From contig NZ_AP024355.1 in NCBI RefSeq assembly GCF_019704135.1, positions 1,792,001 to 1,856,000 on the forward strand: a stretch of DNA of 64,000 nt, in the 5' to 3' direction. Below the pieces are notes generated by a model, which was not told the origin of the DNA, made no database searches, and saw only the letters and a program-made list of their open reading frames with translations. Position 1 is the first letter of the stretch. Every line of letters starts with the position of its first letter. This DNA is from Desulfuromonas versatilis (GTDB lineage Bacteria; Desulfobacterota; Desulfuromonadia; Desulfuromonadales; NIT-T3). Below, piece by piece: positions 36,572 through 44,235 of this stretch. The position numbers and the translations under genes were made by a program.

Positions 36572-36904
36572 CCTGAGCCATCAGGTTTTCCCAGGGGCTC
36601 GAAGTTTGCAGGGTAAGTGAGGAGGCCGGGGTGTTCCGGGGGGGCGGCCGGGTTGGACACAGCGGATTCCAGGAGTCTGCCGATCCTCGTAGGCGGTTGA
36701 CAATCCTGGGAAAATTAACTAATAATTCCAGATTGTTTAGGCGGTTTTCGGATAACTGCCGGGAATTCCTGGCGGCCCCTGGGCCCGTTGTCGCTCCGGG
36801 GCAGCGCTGAACCGCCGCGTGCAATGGCGGAATCCCCCTGTCAATCCGGTCTTCCCGCGTGCGCGACGCGGGGGCGGCTCTAACCTGAATATCGAGGCAT
36901 CACC
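36572..36904 (+). promoter_or_regulatory. Intergenic region with a strong promoter for the DUF4388-like gene
   Basis: TTGACA (36697-36702), 18 bp, AATAAT (36721-36726) is among the best sigma-70 matches in the window. It leaves a leader of about 170 nt before the start at 36905. The rest of the 333-bp gap shows nothing recognisable. Confidence 0.6.
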
Positions 36905-37861
36905 ATGATCCTTCTGCCGCGAGGCAATCCCGTCAAGGAACAGATCGATCCCGGCAAGGTCAACCTCCCCTCGGCTCTGCAGAAGCTGCAGGCCGGGAAA
37001 TTCACCGGTTACCTGCGTTTTGACGCCTCCTCGGGGACGGGGATCATCATCTTCCAGCAGGGCAAACTGGTCAGCGCCCTGGTCGAGGAGGGAAAAGACC
37101 GCCTGATCGCCTACGATGCGCTGGCGCGGATCTTCGACCTGGCTTTTTCCGGGGGAACCACTCTGGACATCTACCGGCTCTCCCCGGAACTGGCGGTCAG
37201 CATTCACGCCCTGCTCCACGGCGAGGTGCTCTACCGGGGCCAGGAGCTGAAGCTGATCGACATCCGCATGTTGCTGGGCAAGTTCAAGGAAGAGCGGCTG
37301 ACCGGCTGCCTGCGGATCTACACCCAGGAGCATATCGCGCTGATCTTCTACCGCGACGGCTCGCCCCTGGGATTTTTTCACGACGGGTCCACCGAAATCG
37401 AAACCACCGCGGACACCTCCATGTCTGTGGCCCGTCAGCCCGGGGCCAAGGTCGATGTGCTGACCACGCGGGTGTCGGCCGACCGGCCCCTGGCCGACCT
37501 GATGCAGTCGGCCGACATTGCCGGGCTGTGGCAGAAGGCCAGGGAAAAGGTTCTGCAGGCGCGCCAATCACGGGAGGAGGAGGCCAGCCGGGTTCTCGAG
37601 CAGAAGGAAAAGGAACGCCGGCAGCGCATCCTCGCCCTGTTTCACAAGCTCGGCCAGCAGCACCTGGGGAAGATTGGCGGTTCGCTGGTGGAAAAGGAGT
37701 TCGAGAAAAAGGTCGCCGGGCAGGGGCCGGTGTCGGAGAAGGCCCTGGATGAGTTTTTTGCCGGCCTGGGCAAATCCGCCAAGCTGGTTGCCGGCCCCTC
37801 GGCGATCAACAACATGCTCGAGGAGATGAAAAAAGGCCTCAAGGGGCTGCTGGGCGGGTAA
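36905..37861 (+). CDS. DUF4388-like protein with two related N-terminal modules
   Basis: The 318-residue protein has two modules resembling DUF4388: LPSALQKLQAGKFTGYLRF...GIIIFQQGKLVSA (residues about 19-60) and DIRMLLGKFKEERLTGCLRI...ALIFYRDGSPLG (about 118-155). Each has the pattern of a helix, a GxLR strand and a FxxGxLV/PL turn. A charged helical segment follows (about 215-250), then a C-terminal domain of unknown type. DUF4388 proteins are common in Desulfuromonadia and Myxococcota and often accompany motility or signalling genes; the role is unknown. A strong promoter precedes it. Confidence 0.7.
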   Translation: MILLPRGNPVKEQIDPGKVNLPSALQKLQAGKFTGYLRFDASSGTGIIIFQQGKLVSALVEEGKDRLIAYDALARIFDLAFSGGTTLDIYRLSPELAVSIHALLHGEVLYRGQELKLIDIRMLLGKFKEERLTGCLRIYTQEHIALIFYRDGSPLGFFHDGSTEIETTADTSMSVARQPGAKVDVLTTRVSADRPLADLMQSADIAGLWQKAREKVLQARQSREEEASRVLEQKEKERRQRILALFHKLGQQHLGKIGGSLVEKEFEKKVAGQGPVSEKALDEFFAGLGKSAKLVAGPSAINNMLEEMKKGLKGLLGG

Positions 37862-37922
37862 TGGAGGCCTCCCGCCGAGGGCGGGGTGGTGATTAATTTT
37901 CTGTGGTTTGGGAGGGATGCAG

Positions 37923-38615
37923 ATGGATTGGCACGTTATACAAATTCTTTTCTGGCTGGTGGCCGGCCTGGTTTCTTTCTATTTCAGCGTTGGCAATGCC
38001 CGGGTCTGGACCAGCATCGCCGTAGGCTTTTTCCTGATCCTGATCGCCGAGATCATCCCCACCGCCATCCCCCTGCTCCCCGGGGCCGAAATCCCCCAGG
38101 TCGAGGCGATGAGCTACATCGTCGGCACCATCTCGATCCTGGTCATGAGCCACGGCTTCCAGGAGTATTACGTGTTCTCCCGCACCCTGGAGCTGGAGGG
38201 GAACAAGCTCTACGTCTACCTGGCCACCGTCGGGGTCATCGCCGCCTCCCTGGTCTTCATCCTGATCAACCCCGAACCGACCGAGCGCACCCTGAACATC
38301 ATCCGCGTGGTGGAGAACACCAACTGGGTGTTTCTCGCCCTGATTAACATCGACCTGATCCGCAAAATCTACCTCAACGTCAAGGACAGCCCCATCAGCA
38401 AGGGGTTCCTCGCCTTCATCGGGGTCTTCGTCTTCATCTTCCTCTGGAAGGGCTCGGAGCTCTACATCCAGGTCTACGACCTGAACCTCCCCGAGGTTGC
38501 CGCCCAGTTCCCGATCCGCTACCAGATCTCCCAGGTGGTCAGCGAAGTGGGCAACCTGCTGGCGGGGCTCTCCGTCGGCGGCACCTTCCTGTTCCTGGCC
38601 CGCCTGCTGCGCTGA
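37923..38615 (+). CDS. Multi-pass membrane protein of unknown function
   Basis: This is a 230-residue hydrophobic protein with about six or seven transmembrane helices (for example IQILFWLVAGLVSFYFSV, IAVGFFLILIAEIIP, LYVYLATVGVIAASLVFILI, GFLAFIGVFVFIFLWKG). It carries no cofactor or catalytic motif that I can recognise; there are conserved-looking charged residues (SHGFQEYYVFSR). The ATG at 37923 is chosen because GGGAGGG (37910-37916) lies six bases before it; two further start codons stand upstream within 15 bp. A sensor or 7TM-type input module is a guess. A terminator follows. Confidence 0.7.
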   Translation: MDWHVIQILFWLVAGLVSFYFSVGNARVWTSIAVGFFLILIAEIIPTAIPLLPGAEIPQVEAMSYIVGTISILVMSHGFQEYYVFSRTLELEGNKLYVYLATVGVIAASLVFILINPEPTERTLNIIRVVENTNWVFLALINIDLIRKIYLNVKDSPISKGFLAFIGVFVFIFLWKGSELYIQVYDLNLPEVAAQFPIRYQISQVVSEVGNLLAGLSVGGTFLFLARLLR

Positions 38616-38635
38616 GCGCAGCAGCGGACGATAGA

Positions 38636-38680
38636 CAAAAAAAGAGAGCTGGCCCCGGTGGTCAGCTCTCTTTTTTTCTC
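38636..38680. terminator. Intrinsic terminator after the membrane-protein gene
   Basis: AGAGAGCTGGCC and GGTCAGCTCTCT pair (one G-T pair) around a CCGGT loop, followed by seven T and preceded by A residues, so it may work both ways. Confidence 0.85.
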
Positions 38681-38737
38681 CATGGTTTAAAATCGGATTC
38701 AGGGGGGGAACACGCTAGTGTTCACCGGACTGGATTA

Positions 38738-38830
38738 ACCACGAAGATACCGTGTTCACGAAGAACACGAAGGGAAAACCATTTTTCTTTTAATGGATAA
38801 AAAGGTTTTCTTCGTGCCCTTCGTGCTCTT
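38738..38830. repeat. CACGAAG-type intergenic element with inverted copies
   Basis: CACGAAG units occur as direct copies on the left (38740-38774) and inverted copies on the right (38804-38825), giving an imperfect inverted repeat of about 24 bp with a 23-bp AT-rich centre. It lies downstream of the convergent pair at 37923 and 38872. Similar CTTCGTG arrays are scattered between genes in many bacteria; mobility is unproven. Confidence 0.6.
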
Positions 38831-38871
38831 CAGCGAGCCTGGCGAGCGGGTGGTGAAATCCAGGGCCAGAT

Positions 38872-39474
38872 TTATTTCGCCACCTGCCCCAGGCGCTGTT
38901 TTTCCAGGTCGGTGAAGCGGCGCAGCAGCTCGGCCGCCCAGAGGTAGAAGGGGTGGGCCTGCTCGTCGTCGGCCAGCCTCCGGCAAAAGGGGACCACCCA
39001 GGGGTGGAAGAAATTGCCGAAGAAATCGGCCTGGCTGGCGACCCAGCGGCGGGCGGTGGAGATATTGTCCTGCTCGCGGGCCTGCTCCTCGCCCTCGGTG
39101 AGATAGTAGAGGAACTCGAGCTCCGTCGGCAGGTAGTCGGCCGGCTCGCTGGTGTGCTCCAGGCTCAGGCCGGCGCTGTGATAGAGACCCGCGACCGCCA
39201 GGGTCGACTGCCCCAGCACCCTGGCTTCTTTTTCCAGGTAGACCGAGCCGTAGGGCGGGGCGGGAACCCCGCCGAGGCGGTTGATGAACTGCCCGGTGTA
39301 GGCGCTCTGCAACTCCTCCAGCGGTGGGACCTCGGGGTTGGAGAGCCCGGGGAAGATCTCCTGCAGGGTTTTTTCCTCCAGGGTTTCCACGGCCTCGACG
39401 GTCTGCTGGTCCGGATAGTGGAACAGGGACGCCAGAAAGGCGTAGATCATTTTGCGTTCGAAGGGCGTGAGCAT
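38872..39474 (-). CDS. TorD/DmsD-family molybdoenzyme chaperone
   Basis: This 200-residue all-helical cytoplasmic protein has the TorD pattern: an early FxxxPYGSVYLE, a middle EPADYLPTELEFLYYL (the ExxDHLxxELxFL signature, with Tyr at the His position) and HPWVVPFCRRL. TorD proteins bind the Tat signal of a molybdenum or tungsten oxidoreductase and help cofactor insertion. No such enzyme is adjacent; the window's nitrate reductase has its own NarJ and no visible Tat signal. The partner is probably elsewhere in the genome. A good ribosome site AGGAAAGGA precedes the ATG. Confidence 0.85.
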   Translation of the reverse strand: MLTPFERKMIYAFLASLFHYPDQQTVEAVETLEEKTLQEIFPGLSNPEVPPLEELQSAYTGQFINRLGGVPAPPYGSVYLEKEARVLGQSTLAVAGLYHSAGLSLEHTSEPADYLPTELEFLYYLTEGEEQAREQDNISTARRWVASQADFFGNFFHPWVVPFCRRLADDEQAHPFYLWAAELLRRFTDLEKQRLGQVAK

Positions 39475-39544
39475 GGCGGTCCTTTCCTGGAGGGAGGCGA
39501 AGGTGATGGTTTCCCCTTCGGGGAAAAACGCCCCATTCTAATCA

Positions 39545-39628
39545 AGAAATGAAAAAAAATATACCCCCGGAAGATGAAAGAAATGAAGGGAGGCCCCACT
39601 CAGGGCCTCCCTTCATTTCTTTCATCTT
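39545..39628 (-). terminator. Long-stem terminator of the receiver-domain gene
   Basis: A perfect 26-bp inverted repeat (39571-39596 and 39603-39628) with a 6-base loop follows the receiver gene. On the minus strand it is followed, after about ten bases, by eight T (39559-39552). The stem is unusually long for a terminator and would also make a stable RNA end. Confidence 0.7.
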
Positions 39629-39644
39629 CTGTAGTCGCTTCCCT

Positions 39645-40094
39645 TTATTCGGAGCCGGGCTCCGCCGGGTCGTTGAAGCTGGCAAGTTTTCTCGATGGGG
39701 GGATCTGCTTTTCCCGCTCCTCCAGCCAGTTGCAGATTTCATCGATATCGAAGGGTTTGCTGAAGATCCTGCACCCCAACCGTTCGGCCTTTTCGCGCTC
39801 TTCCTGGCTCCAGTTGGCCGAAATGATCGCCTTGTTCTGAATGATGCCCTTGCAGCCGCGGAGGGTCTGCGCCTCGACGAACTCGATTCCCGACAGCCGC
39901 GGCATGTGATTGTCGGAAACCAGGATATCACCGCAGGCGTCCTCGTGGGGACAGGCGTTCATCGGTTCGGAAAAAATCGGGCAGACCGTCGGGTCGGCAA
40001 AGCTCAGGACTTCGTAGCCCCGTTGGCGAAGAATGACCGTGAGCAGCTCCCGGCAACCCTCGTCATCTTCCAGAACGATTGCTCTGAATTTCAT
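39645..40094 (-). CDS. Single-domain response regulator with a cysteine-containing insert
   Basis: The 149-residue receiver domain has the acidic pocket LEDDE, phospho-acceptor Asp in ILVSDNHMPRLSG (residue about 61) and conserved Lys in SKPF. Between strand 2 and the phospho-Asp there is an insert with three Cys (TVCPIF...NACPHEDACGD), absent from usual receivers. No output domain. It may signal by protein contact, and the Cys could bind a metal or sense redox state; this is inference. No kinase lies next to it. Confidence 0.85.
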   Translation of the reverse strand: MKFRAIVLEDDEGCRELLTVILRQRGYEVLSFADPTVCPIFSEPMNACPHEDACGDILVSDNHMPRLSGIEFVEAQTLRGCKGIIQNKAIISANWSQEEREKAERLGCRIFSKPFDIDEICNWLEEREKQIPPSRKLASFNDPAEPGSE

Positions 40095-40218
40095 CCTCGA
40101 TATTCCCTATGCGGATCGGGTTGACGTTGCCTTTATTCTACCCTCAGCGCCGGACAAAAATATAGAGCGAGCCGCGAAAACGTATGATGGATGCCTCGGT
40201 CGGCCGTTCCTGCGCGCT

Positions 40219-41118
40219 CTACTGGGCCTCCGGTTTGCTCTCCAGGGGCACCAGCACGATCTGGATGCGCCGGTTCTGCGCCCGCCCTTCGGGGGTGGTG
40301 TTGTCGGCGACCGGCCGGAACTCGCCGTAACCGCAGGAGGAGAGGCGCTCGCCGGGGATGGCGACCTGCTCCCTGAGAAAGCGCACCACGTTGGTGGCGC
40401 GCGCCGTGGAGAGCTCCCAGTTGCTGGGGAAGGTTTCCTTCAGCCGCGAGCTGATGGGGACGTTGTCCGTGTGCCCCTCGACGCGGATCTCCTTGTCCTG
40501 CACGTTTTTGAGAATGTCGCCGACCCGGCGCAGAACCTTGAGCCCGTCGCTCTTGATGTCGGCCTTGCCCGAATCGAACAGGATCCGCTCCACCATGTTG
40601 ACGGTGAGCTTGCCCTGCAGCTCGGAAATGGTGATCTCGCCGCGCTGGATTTCCGACTCCATCTGGTTGACCAGCTCGTCGTAGGTGCTTTTCATCTGGG
40701 CGATGCGCGCCTCGCGGGCGATCCGTTCCCGCTCGACCTCGTTGGCCAGTTCGCGGTTCTGCTCCTCGAGCCGGTCGATGGCCTGGCGCATGTCGGCCAT
40801 GGCCGCCCCGGCCTCGGCGCTGCGGGCCGAAAGCACCTTCTCCAGCCGTTCGATGTCCGCGCGGGCCCGGGCCAGATCCTGCTGCAGGCCGGTATTGCGT
40901 TCGGTCAGCTCGTCGACCTGCAGGCCGAGGTTCCGGTTGCGGGTTTCCAGATCGGCCGCCTGCTCCTGGAGCTTCGCGAAGTCGCTCTGCAGGTTCTGCA
41001 GCTTGCCGGCCAGAACGGTGGCCTCGTCCACCTTTTGCTGGTAGGTTGATTTGGCGACGCAGCCGCTGACCAGGGCTGCGGCGGCCAGCAGGGAAATAAG
41101 CAGGGACAGTGGGCGCAC
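40219..41118 (-). CDS. OmpA-family peptidoglycan-binding lipoprotein
   Basis: The 299-residue protein starts at GTG 41118 with AAGGAGA upstream. A lipoprotein signal (AAAALVSGC) is followed by a long coiled coil (about residues 25-165, Glu/Gln/Arg heptads) and an OmpA C-terminal domain (about 170-290) with VEGHTDNVPI, NWELSTARA and GRAQNRRIQI. The NWELSTARA type is shared with MotB-like proteins, but there is no MotB transmembrane helix. It should bridge the outer membrane and cell wall. Confidence 0.92.
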   Translation of the reverse strand: MRPLSLLISLLAAAALVSGCVAKSTYQQKVDEATVLAGKLQNLQSDFAKLQEQAADLETRNRNLGLQVDELTERNTGLQQDLARARADIERLEKVLSARSAEAGAAMADMRQAIDRLEEQNRELANEVERERIAREARIAQMKSTYDELVNQMESEIQRGEITISELQGKLTVNMVERILFDSGKADIKSDGLKVLRRVGDILKNVQDKEIRVEGHTDNVPISSRLKETFPSNWELSTARATNVVRFLREQVAIPGERLSSCGYGEFRPVADNTTPEGRAQNRRIQIVLVPLESKPEAQ

Positions 41119-41237
41119 GGTGGATTCTCCTTTGCGGATGGGCGGTAGGAAACAGGTGGCGGCTCAACGGGCGGCGGGCCCGGCACCGCCCCACATTTTC
41201 CAGCACAACCCCTGAAAAGTAAAGGGGCTTTGTTGGA

Positions 41238-41289
41238 CGAAAAGCCGCGGGCTTTTCGGTTGCGGGACCCGCGGATGCTGTGGTATAAA
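41238..41289 (+). promoter_or_regulatory. Promoter region of nadC with a hairpin
   Basis: TTGCGG (41260-41265), 18 bp, TATAAA (41284-41289) lies 34 bp before nadC. Directly upstream is CGAAAAGCC-GCG-GGCTTTTCG (41238-41258), a 9-bp perfect dyad that could be an operator or a weak terminator. Confidence 0.5.
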
Positions 41290-41322
41290 AAAGCATTTTC
41301 AATACCTTAGCAGGAGTTCGCG

Positions 41323-42147
41323 ATGTTCGAAATCGAGCGGATCATCCGCACCGCGCTTCAGGAGGACATCGGGCACGGCGACGTCACCACCATGGCAACG
41401 GTGGAAAAAGGGACCTCCGCCCGGGCCCAACTGGTGGCCAAAGAGGACTTTGTCCTGTCGGGAATCGATGTTGCCCGGCAGGTTTTTCTTTTTCTGGACG
41501 AGACGATCGCCTTCGAGAAGCTCATCGAGGACGGTCAGCGGGTCGGCCGGGGCGAGGTGCTGGCCTGGATCAAGGGAGAGGCCGCCACGTTGCTGCAGGG
41601 CGAGCGCGTCGCCCTGAACCTGCTGCAGCGCATGAGCGGCATCGCCACCCTGACCGCCCAGTTCGTCGAGGCGGTGAAGGGGACGGGCGCCACCATCGTC
41701 GACACCCGCAAAACCACCCCCGGCCTGCGGGTGCTGGAGAAGTTCTCGGTGCGGGTCGGCGGCGGCACCAACCACCGCACTTCGCTCTATGATGGAGTGC
41801 TGATCAAGGAGAACCACATCGCCGCCGCCGGCGGCATCGCCACCGCCGTCTCCCGCGCCCGCGCCCGGGTTCCCCACACCCTCAAGATCGAGGTGGAGAC
41901 CCAGAACCTGGATGAAGTGGGCGAGGCGCTCGAAGCCGGCGCCGACATCATCCTGCTCGACAACATGAGCCTCGAACAGATGCGCGAGGCGGTCAAGCTC
42001 ATCGACGGCCGCGCCCTCGCCGAAGCCTCGGGCGGCGTCAACCTGAAGACGGTCAGGGGGATTGCCGAGACCGGGGTCAACCTGATCTCCGTCGGCGCGC
42101 TGACCCATTCCTTCAGGGCCGTCGACATCTCCATGTTGTTCCAGTAG
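41323..42147 (+). CDS. nadC: Nicotinate-nucleotide pyrophosphorylase (carboxylating)
   Basis: NadC turns quinolinate and PRPP into nicotinate mononucleotide, CO2 and pyrophosphate in NAD synthesis. At 274 residues it is full length and shows family motifs: QEDIGHGDVTT near the N-terminus, NLLQRMSGIAT (about residue 104), DTRKTTPGLR (about 127), GGGTNHR (about 145) and the late EASGGVNL. The gene starts with an AGGAG ribosome site and is followed by birA after 8 bp, so cofactor genes are linked. Confidence 0.95.
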   Translation: MFEIERIIRTALQEDIGHGDVTTMATVEKGTSARAQLVAKEDFVLSGIDVARQVFLFLDETIAFEKLIEDGQRVGRGEVLAWIKGEAATLLQGERVALNLLQRMSGIATLTAQFVEAVKGTGATIVDTRKTTPGLRVLEKFSVRVGGGTNHRTSLYDGVLIKENHIAAAGGIATAVSRARARVPHTLKIEVETQNLDEVGEALEAGADIILLDNMSLEQMREAVKLIDGRALAEASGGVNLKTVRGIAETGVNLISVGALTHSFRAVDISMLFQ

Positions 42148-42155
42148 GTCCGCCG

Positions 42156-43148
42156 ATGAGCGGCAAAGGCTCTCAGGAAGAGATCCTGCGGCTGTTCCGC
42201 CGCAAGGGGGGCGACTACCTCTCGGGCGAGGAGATCAGCCAGGGGTTGGGGGTTTCGCGCACCGCGGTCTGGAAGCACATCCGCCAGCTGCGCGACCAGG
42301 GCTACACCATCGAGGCGGTCCCCTCCAAGGGCTACCGGCTTGCCGAGGCGCCCGACCGGCTGCTCCCCGCGGAGATCCAGGCCGGCCTGGAGACGCAGCG
42401 GATCGGCCGCGAGGTGGTCTATTTCGAAGAGACCGACTCGACCAACCTGCGCGCCCATGAGCTGGGTGCCGGCGGATACCCCGACGGGACGGTGATCATC
42501 GCCGACCGGCAGAGCGCCGGCAAGGGCCGCCTGGGGCGCCGATGGGCCTCGCCCGAAGGGGTCAACCTCTACACCTCGGTGCTGCTGCGCCCTGACATCC
42601 TGCCCTTCATGGCGCCGCAGCTTACCTTTCTTTCCGCGGTGGCGGTGGCCAGGGCCATCGGGGAGGCCAGCGGGCTACAGCCCCGGGTCAAGTGGCCCAA
42701 CGACGTGCTGCTGAGCGGAAAAAAGGTGGCCGGGCTGCTCAACGAAATGCACGCCGAGACCGAGGGGATTCACTACGTGATCCTCGGCATCGGCGTCAAT
42801 CTCAATATGCGCCCCGAGCAGTTTCCCGGGGACCTGCGCTATCCCGCCACCTCGGTGGCCATCGAAAAAGGCTCGACGGTCTCGCGCACCGGCTTCGCCC
42901 GCTGTCTTTACCGCGAGATCGACCGCCTCTACGAGCGCTACCTGGCCGAGGGGGTCGCCCCCATCATTCGCGAGTGGGAAGGGCTCTGCGACCTGGTCGG
43001 CCGCCAGGTCGAGGTCGACTGCCAGCAGCGCATCATCCGCGGCCTGGTCACCGGCCTCGATGAAGACGGCGCCCTGCTGGTGCGCACCGCCGAGGGGACC
43101 GAAGAAAGAATCCTCGCCGGGGATGTAAGACCAATGAAAGGCGAGTGA
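42156..43148 (+). CDS. birA: Bifunctional biotin-protein ligase/biotin operon repressor BirA
   Basis: In this 330-residue protein the N-terminal winged helix (SGEEISQGLGVSRTAVWKHI, residues about 26-45) binds DNA. The catalytic part carries the biotin-binding GKGRLGRRWASPEG (about 117-130) and KWPNDVLLSGKKVAGLL (about 180). The C-terminal SH3-like domain is present. It attaches biotin to carboxylases and can repress biotin genes; none are in the window. It sits 8 bp after nadC. Confidence 0.94.
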   Translation: MSGKGSQEEILRLFRRKGGDYLSGEEISQGLGVSRTAVWKHIRQLRDQGYTIEAVPSKGYRLAEAPDRLLPAEIQAGLETQRIGREVVYFEETDSTNLRAHELGAGGYPDGTVIIADRQSAGKGRLGRRWASPEGVNLYTSVLLRPDILPFMAPQLTFLSAVAVARAIGEASGLQPRVKWPNDVLLSGKKVAGLLNEMHAETEGIHYVILGIGVNLNMRPEQFPGDLRYPATSVAIEKGSTVSRTGFARCLYREIDRLYERYLAEGVAPIIREWEGLCDLVGRQVEVDCQQRIIRGLVTGLDEDGALLVRTAEGTEERILAGDVRPMKGE

Positions 43149-43277
43149 TAAGTGATGAGTAATGAGTGATGAGTTAAAGGCAAAGGGCTTGAACGCCTTT
43201 CACCAATCACGCATCACGCCTTACGCATCACGGTTTTCAGGATTTTACAACTCACTCATCACTAATTACTCATTACT
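43144..43277. repeat. GTGATGAG-type intergenic repeat element
   Basis: Degenerate GTGATGAG/GTAATGAG units (43144-43174) face inverted copies (CTCACTCATCACTAATTACT, 43251-43270), with CATCACG units between them. The element fills almost the whole gap between birA and coaX and is much less GC-rich than its surroundings. It may fold into a long imperfect hairpin. No ribosome site is evident for coaX, which starts just after it. Confidence 0.6.
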
Positions 43278-43292
43278 GGGTCTAACAAACAT

Positions 43293-44084
43293 ATGCTGCT
43301 GGTCATCGACGTAGGCAACACCAACACCGTTCTCGGCATGTACGACGATACCCGGCTGGTCCGCCACTGGCGGCTGACCACCGACAAATCGCGGACCGTG
43401 GACGAGTACGCCATTCTCATCGGGCAGCTTTTCCATCTGGCGGATATCCGCTTTGCCGATATCCGCGACGTGGTCATCTCCTGCGTGGTGCCGCCGGTGC
43501 TGAACACCTTCGAAAACCTCTGTCGCAGCTATTTTCAGAAAAAGCCCTATATCGTCGGCCCGGGCATCAAGACCGGGATGCCGATCCTTTACGACAACCC
43601 CCGCGAGGTGGGCGCCGACCGCATCGTCAACGCCGTGGCCGCCTACGAAAAATACCGCCGGGCGCTGATTATCGTTGACTTCGGCACCGCCACCACCTTC
43701 GACTTCATCTCCGCCAAGGGGGAGTACCTCGGCGGGGCCATCGCGCCGGGGGTGGCGATCTCCGCCGAGGCCCTGTTCGAGCGGGCCAGCAAGCTGCCCA
43801 GGGTGGAACTGGCGCGGCCGCCCCAGATCATCGCCAAGAACACGGTCAACAGCATGCAGGCGGGGATCTTCTTCGGCTACGTCGGGCTGGTCGAGGGGAT
43901 CGTCGCGCGCATGAAGCAGGAGTCGGGCGAGAACCCCCTGGTGGTCGCTACCGGGGGCCTTGCCCCGCTGATTTCCAGCGCCACCCAGGTCATCGAAGAG
44001 GTCGAGCCGCTGCTGACCCTGGACGGGCTGCTGATCATTTACGGGCGCAACAAAACGGCGGTGGATTCCTCATCGCCCAGGTGA
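43293..44084 (+). CDS. coaX: Type III pantothenate kinase
   Basis: CoaX phosphorylates pantothenate in coenzyme A synthesis and is distinct from CoaA. The 263-residue protein has the ASKHA-type motifs [18 protein letters not shown] (residues 1-18), [11 protein letters not shown] (about 108) and [12 protein letters not shown] (about 127). The ATG at 43293 begins directly at the conserved first strand. The ribosome site is weak. Together with nadC and birA it forms a run of cofactor genes. Confidence 0.94.
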   Translation: MLLVIDVGNTNTVLGMYDDTRLVRHWRLTTDKSRTVDEYAILIGQLFHLADIRFADIRDVVISCVVPPVLNTFENLCRSYFQKKPYIVGPGIKTGMPILYDNPREVGADRIVNAVAAYEKYRRALIIVDFGTATTFDFISAKGEYLGGAIAPGVAISAEALFERASKLPRVELARPPQIIAKNTVNSMQAGIFFGYVGLVEGIVARMKQESGENPLVVATGGLAPLISSATQVIEEVEPLLTLDGLLIIYGRNKTAVDSSSPR

Positions 44085-44235
44085 TAGACTGACTGATCAT
44101 TTGCCGTGCGGCAGGGGGGCCGCAATCAAACTGGTCCTGTTCCGAGAATACCGGCCATATGGCGTGCTGTTCGTTGTTTCCTGCCAGTGATCCTTTAACC
44201 GAGGCCCCTGCCGGGCTGGAATGAGAGGAGAGACC

